Positions 26,750-36,229 of a DNA stretch of 64,000 bases are shown in pieces. Numbering within the stretch: position 1 is the stretch's first letter; the number at the start of each line of letters is the position of its first letter. Both the position numbers and the translations under genes were made by a program. The stretch lies in contig CANMWQ010000003.1 in the NCBI GenBank assembly GCA_947501685.1, forward strand, positions 434,001 to 498,000, written 5' to 3'. Below the pieces are notes generated by a model. It was not told the DNA's origin. It saw only the letters and a list, made by a program, of their open reading frames with translations, and did not search any database. Source of the DNA: an uncultured Litoreibacter sp. Lineage in GTDB: Bacteria > Pseudomonadota > Alphaproteobacteria > Rhodobacterales > Rhodobacteraceae.

Positions 26750-29023
26750 TCACTTGCCGGGTTTGTCCCGCTCCACGGTGAAGAAGAAATCTCCCGGCAG
26801 GTCGTCTTGGAAGGCGATCTCGTCGGGCACAACCTGCGGGCCCGTCAGAAACACATTCGCGCCGAAATGGCGGTGCATGCGGGCGAGCCGCTGCATGCGG
26901 GTGCTGGTGAGGTCCTTATAAAAGGCCGCATAGCTTGGCGTGTCGCGCAGCTCCGTGATCTTGGCCCGGTGGGCGGCGACGCAGGCGTTGTGGGCCGCCG
27001 CGATCTCAGCATCGGCCATGAGCGCGTCTAACTCTGCCGTAAGCAGCGCGCGCTTGTCCAAAATGGAGCGGTCTTCCTCCTCGTTATTGTTCATCCTGAA
27101 CCAGTAATTCAGCCCCTGATCGCGCGCCACATGGTTGACCCGCCCCCGGTCGCGCTTGACCAGAAAGCTCTCAGCAGAGCGCACGGCGTAGTGGTTCAGC
27201 GTCACCAGATCGTAGCCGTAGCTGTCCGTGGTCGACCGCCACCCGTTGCGGATCAGCTTTTGCGGCATGGGCACGCCCGAGCCGTTCACCCAAGCGATCT
27301 TGTCCCACAGGTCGGGCTTGAGCCCCTTGGGGCGATGGACCCCCATTTTTTTGTAGATCCCGAGGTTGCGGAACAGCGTCTTGAACCCCCAGGCTTGATG
27401 CGGTTTGCGGATCAGCTCAGGCGCGCAGCGGGTGAATTGGTCGGTCAGGAAGCGGTCATCAAACCCGTGCACATCCGCGTTGCCAAAAAGCCGCCATGTC
27501 AGCGAGATCATGTTGGCCTCGCCCACCGCCTTATAGAGGTCCTGCAGCCGCCCCGCGCCGACATGGATGTTGATGAACTCGTCCACATCCATCGAGATGA
27601 TCCAGCCCGCGTCGCGGACCAAATCTTCCTTATCAGACGCCGCCAACGCCCAGTGTTGCGGCTTCACGCCGGTGCCGTGGAACCTGTTGTCGCGGCGCTG
27701 CACGAGGCCCCGCTCCATCAAAAGGTCCAGCATCGCATCCGTGCCGTCGTCGCAATCATTGGTGTAGATCAGAAAATCATCCACCCCGATGGCGCGGTGA
27801 TAGGCGATCCATTCGAGGATGAACGGCCCCTCGTTTTTCATGCAGGTCACGATCAGGGTGCGGCCCGCCTGATCGGCCGCCTTCGGGGCCTTTTGCATTT
27901 TGCTTTCGGGCGCGCGCACCGGCTTGTGGGACCAGACCTCCTGCGCCATTTTTACCAATTCCGGGTCCTCGATCAGCGAGGTTTTTGGCACGATCTCCGC
28001 CGCCGTGCTGTCCGGGTGGCGAATGCCCATGGCCCGGAAAAACCCGGCCTGATCACGCGGCTCGGGGGCCGCGTCGCCCACGCGGACCAGCCGCCATGTT
28101 TGCTCCGGCTCCAGCCTCTGCGGGACAAGGCACCAGCGGCGGTTGGCCCTTGGGTTGTCGAACTGACGGCAAATATGGTCGCCAAACCGTGGCGCCTGCC
28201 CCGCGCGCACCCGCCACGGATAGACCCGCTGGCCCAGCAGTTGGATCGCGCCCGCAGAGGCGCTCTGGACCTGCTCGAACGGGTCCTCGCCATGTTTGAG
28301 AAGATCGCCCAGATCAAGGTTCATCACCGCGCGGGCGCGCTCAAGGAACCGCCACCGCGCCCATTCATAGAGCTGCAATTCAGCCAAAGGAGCCGTCCAA
28401 GCGTCGCCTTTCGGCGTGCCCATGCGGTCCTTGCCCGGCGCATCGGGTGCGTTGAACGGATGAGACGCGGGTGGCGCCACCGCGTTTCCCAAAGGCACGG
28501 CGCTGGTGACATGGACCAGACGGGTCAACCCAACCCGCTTGGATATCGCTTTAAGGTTGCGCTGTATCTCTTTGTTCTTGCTTGGCTTATCCCGATCAAT
28601 AAGCAGCACAGCTTGCAACCCGAACCTCTCAACATGGTAGCGCAGCCAGTCCTCGATCACTTCTGGCGGCTCGCCGTTACGCTCTGCGATGCAAGTGTTG
28701 AGCCCTTCAAACAGCTCCGTTTCCGGGGCCTGCACTGGCAAGCTCAGTTCGCCGTCCCGCAGCGCGATGCGCAGCTCGCTTGAGGCCTCCTCCACCATGC
28801 CGCTGAGCATCACCCCGCCATTGATCACCCGCGCCTCGCTCAAGACCGCGCAGCCCGCGCACGGCGCGGGGTCAAACATTGCGCCATCCGTGCCAATGGC
28901 GCAGAAGACCCGCAGCCCCATACCGCCCAGAGCGTCGCGCTTTCCGATGCAATCAAGCACCGTAACCCCCTGATTTTGGGTGATATTCAACGATCTGTGC
29001 AGATAGATATCAGCCACCTGCAT
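26750..29023 (-). CDS. Tandem glycosyltransferase: degenerate N-terminal copy plus PF13704-type GT2 domain
   Basis: The 757-residue protein has a complete glycosyltransferase domain at about 390-650. It opens LIVTCMKNEGPFILEWIAYH and has a DxD-type site DVD (479-481, ISMDVDEFINIHVG). Before it, residues about 115-300 look like an older copy: EVIEDWLRYHVERFGLQAVL matches the ILEWIAYHRAIGVDDFL region, and MNLDLGDLL (about 234-242) sits where DVDEF should be, so the acidic pair is broken. No signal peptide or membrane segment is seen, so it should act in the cytoplasm. It overlaps the upstream glycosyltransferase gene by 14 bp. Donor and acceptor are unknown. Confidence 0.85.
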   Translation of the reverse strand: MQVADIYLHRSLNITQNQGVTVLDCIGKRDALGGMGLRVFCAIGTDGAMFDPAPCAGCAVLSEARVINGGVMLSGMVEEASSELRIALRDGELSLPVQAPETELFEGLNTCIAERNGEPPEVIEDWLRYHVERFGLQAVLLIDRDKPSKNKEIQRNLKAISKRVGLTRLVHVTSAVPLGNAVAPPASHPFNAPDAPGKDRMGTPKGDAWTAPLAELQLYEWARWRFLERARAVMNLDLGDLLKHGEDPFEQVQSASAGAIQLLGQRVYPWRVRAGQAPRFGDHICRQFDNPRANRRWCLVPQRLEPEQTWRLVRVGDAAPEPRDQAGFFRAMGIRHPDSTAAEIVPKTSLIEDPELVKMAQEVWSHKPVRAPESKMQKAPKAADQAGRTLIVTCMKNEGPFILEWIAYHRAIGVDDFLIYTNDCDDGTDAMLDLLMERGLVQRRDNRFHGTGVKPQHWALAASDKEDLVRDAGWIISMDVDEFINIHVGAGRLQDLYKAVGEANMISLTWRLFGNADVHGFDDRFLTDQFTRCAPELIRKPHQAWGFKTLFRNLGIYKKMGVHRPKGLKPDLWDKIAWVNGSGVPMPQKLIRNGWRSTTDSYGYDLVTLNHYAVRSAESFLVKRDRGRVNHVARDQGLNYWFRMNNNEEEDRSILDKRALLTAELDALMADAEIAAAHNACVAAHRAKITELRDTPSYAAFYKDLTSTRMQRLARMHRHFGANVFLTGPQVVPDEIAFQDDLPGDFFFTVERDKPGK

Positions 29024-30107
29024 GGACCTTCCCGTAAGCCTCGACCAGTGCCAACGCCGCCTCCTTGGGCAAGGCCGCGCTGCCATCTGCCAGCAGCAGG
29101 CGGCCGTAGAGCTTCAACCCTTCGGGCGTGGCCAAAAGCGCGTCGAACCGCGCACGGTGCCAGTCGCGGCAGGCCGCTTGCGCTTGCGCCACGCCGTCCA
29201 GGCCCATGAACTCCGCCAGCACTTTCTCTGTGCCTGCCGCCATGGCAGCAATCGAGGCATCCTCGACATGGTTAAAATTCCGCTCCACCCAATAGGTCAG
29301 GTCGATGCGTTTGGATTGGTGGTTGGGCAGGCCGCGCTCCTGCTTGATCAGGAAGTCCGCCGCCGAGCGCAGCGAATAGTGGTTCAGCTGCACCAGATCG
29401 CGCGCAATCGGCGCGCCCCAATGCAGGATTTGGCTGTCATCGGCGGGCAATCTGCCCTGCACCTCGCGCCCCGACCCGTCGCGCCAGTCAGGCAGCCCGT
29501 GCCGGTCCGCGTTTTTCTGTTTGGGCCGGTGGACGCCGAATTGGCGGAACGGTCCCGCGCGGCGAAAGAGCGTTTTGAAATAGCTGCCAAGTGCTGGATA
29601 GAGCATGTCGGGTGCGGCGCAGCGGGTGAAGCGCTGGGTGGTGGGCGCATCGGACAGCGCGCTTTGCCCATTATGCCCAAAGAGCCGCCATGGCAGCATA
29701 ATCGCGTCACCGCCTGCGGCCTCGATCAGATCAGGAACGCCGCGCAAGCCATTGTCAAGATTGATAAACTCGTCGCAATCCATGCAGGCAACCCAGTCCG
29801 CTTGTGCCACCATAGGATGATCCCACGCGGCTTTCAGCGCGCGCCATTGCGGCGGCTTCTTGCCCTCCGGCAGGGCTACAACCTGAACTCCCGGCAACAG
29901 GCTCAGCAGCGCCTCCGTGCCGTCCTCGCAATCGTTCACATAGACCAGAAACCCGTCCACCCCGGCGGCGCGGTGATGGGCGATCCATTCCAACAGATGC
30001 GCGCCCTCGTTGCGCATCGTGGTGACCAAAGTCACCGATATGGGGCTGCTCTGGGCCAGGGTTTGGCACCTCTTTTTTGCAGGCAATCCGGCGCGGGGCC
30101 GAATCAC
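29010..30107 (-). CDS. Glycosyltransferase family 2-like (PF13704-type) protein
   Basis: The protein contains one glycosyltransferase domain starting SVTLVTTMRNEGAHLLEWIA with a DxD-type site DCD (about 110-112, CMDCDEFINL). It is a paralogue of the adjacent 757-residue protein and of the gene at 31850. The start is uncertain: the frame opens at 30206, but those ATGs lack a ribosome binding site. GTG at 30107 has AAGGA 4 nt upstream and is chosen (365 residues); GTG at 30035 is also possible. The product is cytoplasmic, with no membrane segment in the chosen form. Its sugar substrate cannot be predicted. Confidence 0.85.
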   Translation of the reverse strand: MIRPRAGLPAKKRCQTLAQSSPISVTLVTTMRNEGAHLLEWIAHHRAAGVDGFLVYVNDCEDGTEALLSLLPGVQVVALPEGKKPPQWRALKAAWDHPMVAQADWVACMDCDEFINLDNGLRGVPDLIEAAGGDAIMLPWRLFGHNGQSALSDAPTTQRFTRCAAPDMLYPALGSYFKTLFRRAGPFRQFGVHRPKQKNADRHGLPDWRDGSGREVQGRLPADDSQILHWGAPIARDLVQLNHYSLRSAADFLIKQERGLPNHQSKRIDLTYWVERNFNHVEDASIAAMAAGTEKVLAEFMGLDGVAQAQAACRDWHRARFDALLATPEGLKLYGRLLLADGSAALPKEAALALVEAYGKVHAGG

Positions 30108-30198
30108 CTTTTCCTTGCGTTTTACCCTGCCCTTTGCGAGAATCGAAACAAGCATAACCAACAAGGCGGGGCAAACCCGCTCAATCGCGGGGCACATC

Positions 30199-31845
30199 GT
30201 GAGCAAAGACTACGCAATCGCGCAGCTGTGGATAGACGGCGACCTGACTTATCTGGAGCAGCTTTGCGCCGTTTCTTTCCGCGATGCGGGCCATCATGTG
30301 AAGATGTATACCTATGGCGAGGTCGGCAACATCCCCGAGGGGATCGAGGTGTGCGATGCCAATGACATTCTGCCGCAAAAGACCTTTCTGACCCATGAAC
30401 GCACCGGCTCGCCCGCGCTGCATTCAGATCTATGGCGCTACAAGCTTTTGGAAAAGCACGACGATATCATCTGGGCCGATACGGACGCCTATTGCGTCAA
30501 ACGGTTCAAGACGCCGAACGGACATTTCTACGGCTGGGAATCTGCGACCCATATCAATGGCGGCGTGCTGGGTCTGCCGCAGGACAGTGAAACGCTGGCC
30601 GCTTTGCTGGACTATACAAGCGACGAATATGCTATCCCTGAATGGTACGGGAAAGAGTACCGGGCCGAATTGGAAGCTGCCAAGGAGGCTGGCACGCCGC
30701 TACATGCAGGCGAGCAGCCCTGGGGCGTCTGGGGGCCGCATGCGATCACGCATTTTCTGAAGAAGACAGGTGAGGCGCGCTATGCCTTGCCGCCGGAGGG
30801 GCTCTACCCGTTCCATTTCAAACGCCGCCTGATGATGCTGCGCCCCGGCTTGGACATCTCGCGCAATGTGACGGACAACACCTACTCGATCCATTTCTAT
30901 GGCCGCCGCATGCGCCGCCGTTTGATGACCCATGAGGACGGCTTGCCGCCCACAGGCAGCTTGCTGGATCGTCTGATCAAGAAGCATAAGATCAACCCAG
31001 CCGACGCGCCGATGCCCGACTATGTCCCGCGAGAGGAAGAGGCCGCCAAGAAGAACGAGGCGGCCAAGAAAGGTGCTGCCGTCAAGGCTGCGAAAGCGCC
31101 GAAGGTTCAGGCACCAAAGGCTGAGATTCCCACGCCTCCGCGCGTCCAAGCAGTGGACAGATACGGGCGCGGGCAGGTGAACCTGACGGATTTGGCCGAC
31201 AAATACGGCTCCGACAAAGGCTCCACCAAGCACCGCTACACGGAGCTTTACAACATGCTCTTCCAGCCCTTTCGCAAACGGGCGATCACGCTTCTGGAGA
31301 TGGGGCTGCAAATCGGCGGGCCGGAGCATGGCAAGGACGCCTCGCGCGAAACCACTGACGCGCCGTCCGTGCGCATCTGGCTGGAATATTTCGAAAAGGC
31401 CCAGATCATCGGGCTCGACGTCTCCGATTTCAGCTGGTTCAAGGAGGACCGGTTCCGCTTCGTGCAATGCGACATGGATAAGCGCGAGAATATCCGCGCC
31501 GCCGCCGCTGATATGGGCAAGCTCGACATCATCATCGACGACGCGTCGCATGCCAGCCACCACCAGCAATTTGGCTTTCTGGAGCTGTTCCCCAAGCTGG
31601 CTTCCGGCGGGCTTTACGTCATCGAAGACCTGCGCTGGCAGCCCGAAAAGATGGAGCGCGACGGCTTTCCGAAGACCGCCGATCTGTTTCAAAGCTATCT
31701 GAAGAAGGGGTTCTTCGACCATCCCGACCCCGCGCTCAGCGAGGAGATCAACGCCCTGCGCATAGATATCTCCGGCTGTTTCGTCTTTCAGGCGCATTTC
31801 AACAAAAACAAGCGCGATCAGGTGCTTGTGGTCCATAAACGGTAG
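30199..31845 (+). CDS. Glycosyltransferase-methyltransferase fusion protein
   Basis: The 548-residue protein joins two enzymes. Residues 1-260 look like a GT32/alpha-1,4-transferase-type glycosyltransferase with a DxD motif DTD (94-96, IIWADTDAYCV), SDLWRYKLLE before it and INGGVLGLP after. A Lys/Ala/Pro-rich linker follows (about 272-318). Residues about 328-548 are a SAM methyltransferase-like domain (LADKYGSDKGSTKHRYTELY, TLLEMGLQIGG, DIIIDDASHASHHQQFGFLE, GGLYVIEDL), resembling sugar O-methyltransferases of the macrocin/rhamnosyl type. The start is GTG at 30199, giving the conserved opening SKDYAIAQLWI. It leads a four-gene run. The sugar and methylation site are unknown. Confidence 0.85.
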   Translation: MSKDYAIAQLWIDGDLTYLEQLCAVSFRDAGHHVKMYTYGEVGNIPEGIEVCDANDILPQKTFLTHERTGSPALHSDLWRYKLLEKHDDIIWADTDAYCVKRFKTPNGHFYGWESATHINGGVLGLPQDSETLAALLDYTSDEYAIPEWYGKEYRAELEAAKEAGTPLHAGEQPWGVWGPHAITHFLKKTGEARYALPPEGLYPFHFKRRLMMLRPGLDISRNVTDNTYSIHFYGRRMRRRLMTHEDGLPPTGSLLDRLIKKHKINPADAPMPDYVPREEEAAKKNEAAKKGAAVKAAKAPKVQAPKAEIPTPPRVQAVDRYGRGQVNLTDLADKYGSDKGSTKHRYTELYNMLFQPFRKRAITLLEMGLQIGGPEHGKDASRETTDAPSVRIWLEYFEKAQIIGLDVSDFSWFKEDRFRFVQCDMDKRENIRAAAADMGKLDIIIDDASHASHHQQFGFLELFPKLASGGLYVIEDLRWQPEKMERDGFPKTADLFQSYLKKGFFDHPDPALSEEINALRIDISGCFVFQAHFNKNKRDQVLVVHKR

Positions 31846-31849
31846 CCGC

Positions 31850-32839
31850 ATGTCGGAGCGGTATCTGGTCCTGACCTGCATGAAAAACGAGGGCCCGTTC
31901 ATCTTGGAATGGGTCGCCTACCATCTGTCCATCGGGTTCGACCATTTTCTGGTCTTCACCAATGATTGCGACGACCCCACCGTGCCGATCCTGACCCGGT
32001 TGCAAGAGCTGGGGCATGTCACCCATGTGGACAACACGCATCGCCCCGGACAGCGCCCCTCCCATCAGGTGCGCGCCTTTCGCAAAGCGCCGCGCCAGCA
32101 GGCCTATCAGGAGGCCGATTGGGTGGCGGTGATCGACACGGATGAGTTCATCAATATCCATGTGGGCGACCGCTCCATCCGCGCGCTGACCTCTGCTGTG
32201 CCCAAGGCCAAGTGCATCTCCCTGACATGGCGGCTGTTCGGAGTGGGCGACCGCATGACATATCGCGACGTGTTCCTGACCGAAGACCTGCGCCACGCGG
32301 CCCCGCTGCATTGCCCCAAACCGGCGCAGGCTTGGGGGATGAAAAGCATTCATCGCACAGATGCCGTCACCGTCACAGGCGCGCATCGGCCCAAAATTGT
32401 GCCGGGTGATGACTGGAAAGCGCTGGGCTGGGTCAACGGCTCCGGGGAGGAGATGCCGGAGGCCTATTATGCCCAAGGTTGGCGTATGAAACGCGGCACC
32501 ATCGGCTATGAACTGGGCCAGCTGAACCATTACGCGCTGCGCAACCGGGAGACCTATCTGATGAAAAGCGTGCGGGGCCGGGCCGGCACGCGGGTCAACA
32601 CGGATGGCACGATGGGGGCCACCTATTGGCACCAGATGAACCGCAACGAGGAGCTGGACGAGACCATTCAACCCCTCCTGCCCGCCGCCCGCGTGATCCA
32701 TGCGCAGTTGATGGAAGACCCAAAACTCAGCCGCCTGCACCGCCGCGCGGTGCGCTGGCACACGAATTCCATCGCCAAGCTACGCGACACTGAAATGAGC
32801 CGCGAATTGCTGGCCGCCACTGAGGCGCCTGCCGCATGA
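31850..32839 (+). CDS. Glycosyltransferase family 2-like (PF13704-type) protein
   Basis: The 329-residue protein opens YLVLTCMKNEGPFILEWVAY and carries a DxD-type site DTD (96-98, VAVIDTDEFINIHVG). It is the third paralogue of this type within 6 kb and is closest in its motifs to the C-terminal half of the 757-residue protein. The ATG lies 4 nt after the preceding stop, and its end overlaps the hydrolase-like gene by 4 bp, so it is part of one operon. The cytoplasmic enzyme's acceptor is unknown. Confidence 0.87.
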   Translation: MSERYLVLTCMKNEGPFILEWVAYHLSIGFDHFLVFTNDCDDPTVPILTRLQELGHVTHVDNTHRPGQRPSHQVRAFRKAPRQQAYQEADWVAVIDTDEFINIHVGDRSIRALTSAVPKAKCISLTWRLFGVGDRMTYRDVFLTEDLRHAAPLHCPKPAQAWGMKSIHRTDAVTVTGAHRPKIVPGDDWKALGWVNGSGEEMPEAYYAQGWRMKRGTIGYELGQLNHYALRNRETYLMKSVRGRAGTRVNTDGTMGATYWHQMNRNEELDETIQPLLPAARVIHAQLMEDPKLSRLHRRAVRWHTNSIAKLRDTEMSRELLAATEAPAA

Positions 32840-33801
32840 CGGCCCCGCTGGACCTCTCTTTCACCGAGCAAGAGCTGACCCGCGACGCATGGGGTGCTGC
32901 GCTGCGCGCGCTTGGCGACACACACGGGTTCTATGAGGAGATCGGCGACGAGCACACCGCTTTATTCGTCAAATCCGGTAAGACGCTGATCATTTCCTTT
33001 GAAAATCTCGACCATGTCTATGAGGACGGCAACCGCCTGCCTTGGGGCTTTGATTTCGTGCAAAAACAGGGCTGGTCGATCCTCGGCATGATGGCGCATG
33101 GCTGGACATGGTATCGCCATGAGGACGTCTACGCCTTCTTCAACCGCCTGCGCGACGAGGGGTTTTTCGCACAATTCGACCGCGTGGTGTTTTACGGCGC
33201 CTCCATGGGCGGCTACGCGGCCTGCGCGTTTTCCGCCGCCTGCCCCGGCGCCACAGTGGTCGCGATCAGCCCGCAGGCCTCGCTCGACCGGGACCTGTGC
33301 TCATGGGAGCGGCGCTATCAACTGGTCTGGTCGCGCGATTTCACCTCGCAATATGGCTACGCGCCGGAGATGTCGGCCAAGGCCGAAAAAGTCTACATCT
33401 TCTACGACCCGTTGGAGCCGCCAGACGCGATGCATGCGGCCCTCTTTCAAAACCCCAATGTTATCAAGTTCAAATGCCGCTTTCAGGGCCACCGCATCGC
33501 CTCTGGCTTCGTGAAGATGGGCATCCTGAAACAGGTGGTCACGGGATGCGTTGACGGCACGCTGGACCGGCACGGGTTCTACAAGCTGCTGCGCGCCCGG
33601 CGGGGCTTCAAACGCTATCTGCGGGAGCTGATGCAGCGCATCAACGAAACCAAGCACCCGCTGCGCGTCGCCATCGTGGCCAATCACACGCTCGCCATGG
33701 GCCGCGCGCCGGTGTTTCGCCGCAAGAAAAACGCTGCCGACAAGCTGCTGCGCAAGCGCGGGCTGACGCCCCCCGGCGAAGATATGGGCGTGGATTTATG
33801 A
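32836..33801 (+). CDS. Alpha/beta-hydrolase-like protein of the glycan cluster
   Basis: The 321-residue protein has a nucleophile elbow GASMGG (Ser123), Asp191 in FYDP and His219 in GHR, consistent with a Ser-Asp-His triad of an alpha/beta hydrolase. There is no signal peptide. The same core, with all three residues, forms the C-terminal half of the next gene's product (Ser456, Asp524, His552). It overlaps both neighbours by 4 bp. I do not recognise a named family. Possible roles are esterase/acyltransferase action on the glycan; this is inference from company. Confidence 0.75.
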   Translation: MTAPLDLSFTEQELTRDAWGAALRALGDTHGFYEEIGDEHTALFVKSGKTLIISFENLDHVYEDGNRLPWGFDFVQKQGWSILGMMAHGWTWYRHEDVYAFFNRLRDEGFFAQFDRVVFYGASMGGYAACAFSAACPGATVVAISPQASLDRDLCSWERRYQLVWSRDFTSQYGYAPEMSAKAEKVYIFYDPLEPPDAMHAALFQNPNVIKFKCRFQGHRIASGFVKMGILKQVVTGCVDGTLDRHGFYKLLRARRGFKRYLRELMQRINETKHPLRVAIVANHTLAMGRAPVFRRKKNAADKLLRKRGLTPPGEDMGVDL

Positions 33802-35684
33802 CAGGCACGATCTGGCTCCATATAGGCTCGCCCAAGACCGGCACCACCTCGCTGCAACAGTTCCTGCAGGTCAACGAGGACCGGTTGCGCAATGAGGCCG
33901 GGCTCAACTACATGCAGGCCGGGCGCAGCCATGTCGCCCATAACGAGATCGCCGCCAATGCAAGGATCGGCACCACCGGCCCGCTTTTTGACGCCATTTT
34001 GGCGGAGGCCGATGCCCAGCCCGATGCCCAGCATGTGCTGTCCTCCGAGATGCTCTTTAACCCGCATGTCGCCCGCAAACTCACCGCCACCATCCCGGCT
34101 GCCATGCGCGGGCGCACCAAGCTGATCTGCTATCTGCGCCGTCAGGACGCCTATCTTGAGGCGCTCTACAAACAATTCCTGAAAAACGGCCGTATCCCGC
34201 CGGACCGCGACGCGTTTCTGGCCAAGGCCCCCAAGCTGATCCGCTATTGGGACGTGATCGATGGCTATGGGCAGGTGCTTGGCCCCGAAAATGTGGTGCT
34301 GCGCCCGTTCAGCCCGACCCACTTGGCAGGCGGCGACATGGTGCAGGATTTCACCGACCAGCTGGGCCTCGATCTGCCGGAGGATCTGGACCGCGACGAG
34401 GGGTTCGCCAACAAGACCTTCTCCGCCGAGATGTCGGAGGCTCTGGCCATCATGGGCGAGGTCACCGAGTTTCGCACCCGGCAGGTCATCCGCGAGCTGA
34501 TCGCGTTGCAGCATCCCGGCACTATCCGCTCCCGCGACGTGTTTTCCGGCGCCCAGCGCCACCAGTTGATGCAGGACATGGCACCTGAGACCGAAAAACT
34601 GGTCAAAACCTACCTGCCCGAGGACGCCGCTTTCTTCGCCTATGACGATATCGACACCTCCGAGGAGAGCGCGTCCGAGGAACGCGCCCAACAGCTCAAA
34701 GACCGCGCGAGCGCGATGGAGGCGATCCTGAAAGCCATCGGCACCCTGCAAGCGCGCCACGCCCAGCAGACCGAAACCTCCGCCGAAGAGCCTGTTTCAC
34801 CCGAGCCAGAGCCAAAGCCCGAGGAAGAGGCCCCGGTCCTGCCCACATGGTATTGCGAGATCTACCCCGCAGGCTCAAGCAATGGCTGGTTCCACAAATT
34901 CGACGATTACAGCTGCTCCTTTGTGGAGCGCTCCCGCGCGCAGCTGGTCGTCAGTTTCGACAATCTCAGCCAGGCCGGAAACCCCAACACCGCCCGCGAG
35001 CCATGGGCGCAAAAGTTTTGCGCGGATCGCGGCTACAGCCAGCTTGGCGTCTACGCGCAAAGCTCCACTTGGTTTCGAAATGCCGACCTGATCGCCCATC
35101 TCGACGGGCTGCGCGACGCGGGCTTTTTCAAGCGCTTCGAGGCCGTCTCCTTTGTCGGCACCTCCATGGGGGCCTTCGGGGCCGTCAGTTTTTCCAGCCT
35201 CTCACCGGGGGCCACCGTGGTGGCCTTCAGCCCACAAACCTCGCTTGATGAGGCGAAGGTCCCGTGGGAAAAACGCTTCGCCAAAGGCCGCGCCGCGGAC
35301 TGGTCCCTGCCCTATTCGGACGCCGCAGAGCACACGGCCACCGCCTCCAAAATCTATCTGGTCTATGACCCGTTTCACGCAGGCGACCGTGCCCATGTCG
35401 CGCGTCTCTCAGGCGGTAATCTGATCCATCTCAAAGGCTTCGGGCTGGGCCATAAATCCGCGCTGGTGCTCAACCGGATGGACGCGCTGAAATCGGTGAT
35501 GGAAGGCGGCATCACCGGCACGCTGACCGAGCCGGAATTCTACAAAACCATCCGTGCCCGCAAGGGCATCTACCTCTACCGCAAAACCATCGAAGGCTAT
35601 CTGGAGGCCCGCGGCCAGACAGAGCGGCGCACGCGTTTTGCCGCCGCTTTCAAGAAATACCGCAAATCGCTGAAAACCGCCTGA
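33798..35684 (+). CDS. Sulfotransferase-like domain fused to alpha/beta-hydrolase-like domain
   Basis: In this 628-residue protein, residues 1-280 resemble sulfotransferases. The PAPS 5'-phosphosulfate loop is GSPKTGTT (10-17), and [17 protein letters not shown] (108-124) fits the 3'-phosphate-binding strand and helix. An acidic, Pro/Glu-rich linker follows (about 283-348). Residues about 350-628 repeat the hydrolase-like fold of the preceding gene: GTSMGA (Ser456), VYDP (Asp524), GHK (His552). It is the last gene of the operon. It may sulfate a sugar or lipid acceptor using PAPS; the hydrolase domain's partner role is unknown. The call is from motifs only. Confidence 0.78.
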   Translation: MTGTIWLHIGSPKTGTTSLQQFLQVNEDRLRNEAGLNYMQAGRSHVAHNEIAANARIGTTGPLFDAILAEADAQPDAQHVLSSEMLFNPHVARKLTATIPAAMRGRTKLICYLRRQDAYLEALYKQFLKNGRIPPDRDAFLAKAPKLIRYWDVIDGYGQVLGPENVVLRPFSPTHLAGGDMVQDFTDQLGLDLPEDLDRDEGFANKTFSAEMSEALAIMGEVTEFRTRQVIRELIALQHPGTIRSRDVFSGAQRHQLMQDMAPETEKLVKTYLPEDAAFFAYDDIDTSEESASEERAQQLKDRASAMEAILKAIGTLQARHAQQTETSAEEPVSPEPEPKPEEEAPVLPTWYCEIYPAGSSNGWFHKFDDYSCSFVERSRAQLVVSFDNLSQAGNPNTAREPWAQKFCADRGYSQLGVYAQSSTWFRNADLIAHLDGLRDAGFFKRFEAVSFVGTSMGAFGAVSFSSLSPGATVVAFSPQTSLDEAKVPWEKRFAKGRAADWSLPYSDAAEHTATASKIYLVYDPFHAGDRAHVARLSGGNLIHLKGFGLGHKSALVLNRMDALKSVMEGGITGTLTEPEFYKTIRARKGIYLYRKTIEGYLEARGQTERRTRFAAAFKKYRKSLKTA

Positions 35685-35697
35685 ATGTTGTCAAAGC

Positions 35698-35729
35698 GCT
35701 GATCTGGCCGGAATTGCCAACGGATCAGC
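35698..35729. terminator. Hairpin between convergent genes, possible terminator
   Basis: Perfect 7-bp arms GCTGATC (35698-35704) and GATCAGC (35723-35729) lie in the 73-bp gap between the convergent sulfotransferase-fusion gene and the DUF4156 lipoprotein gene. Neither side carries a strong T-run, so termination is uncertain. Confidence 0.35.
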
Positions 35730-35757
35730 CCTCAAAATGTCGCAAAATCATAAGCGC

Positions 35758-36054
35758 TCAGCAGCGATACGCCGTTCCGCTTACCTCAAACTGCGGCTCA
35801 CCCGGTGCCACCGCGTCGAAGACAACCGTGTTGGCCCCCTGCTCCAACGCCGTGCGTTTCGCCGCATTGCGCGCGTCTTTCAACCCGATCCCGGCCAGCG
35901 GTCCAAACACCGCAGGCACACCCGTGACCCGGCCCAGGTTCTGGCAGGCCGCCACATCGCCCGGCCCCGCTTCACGCACGGTTTGCACCGCCACTGCGGG
36001 CGGCGTACAGGCCCCCAGCAACGCAACGCTCATCACCATCAAGACCTGCTTCAT
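35758..36054 (-). CDS. DUF4156 lipoprotein
   Basis: The 98-residue protein begins with a lipoprotein signal ending in the lipobox LLGAC (Cys16). The mature part [19 protein letters not shown]...[23 protein letters not shown] fits DUF4156, small Rcs-regulated-type outer-membrane lipoproteins. Three further cysteines are probably periplasmic. The ATG at 36054 has GAGGG 5 nt upstream; the frame opens 29 codons earlier without support. Function unknown. It is divergent from pyrC. Confidence 0.85.
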   Translation of the reverse strand: MKQVLMVMSVALLGACTPPAVAVQTVREAGPGDVAACQNLGRVTGVPAVFGPLAGIGLKDARNAAKRTALEQGANTVVFDAVAPGEPQFEVSGTAYRC

Positions 36055-36229
36055 ATCGCCCTCATTTCTGTTTTCATCCAGCCTAGGGCAGCGCGGTGCA
36101 AAAGGGCAGCGAAAGCCGCCTGCCCGCCATGCGACCGGCAAGTTTCAGCCCGCCCCCAATCGCGCTGGCCCCCGGCTTGCGAATTGGCTACACCATGCCC
36201 GACCGTACGCGCCCAGGGAGGCCTCCATC

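Noticed and set aside
27131-28783. 550-codon plus-strand open frame opposite the tandem glycosyltransferase
   Set aside because: High-GC shadow of the minus-strand gene; no recognisable domain or start signal.
29022-30365. 447-codon plus-strand open frame opposite the second glycosyltransferase
   Set aside because: It spans the divergent intergenic region and enters the next gene in another frame; no domain is visible.
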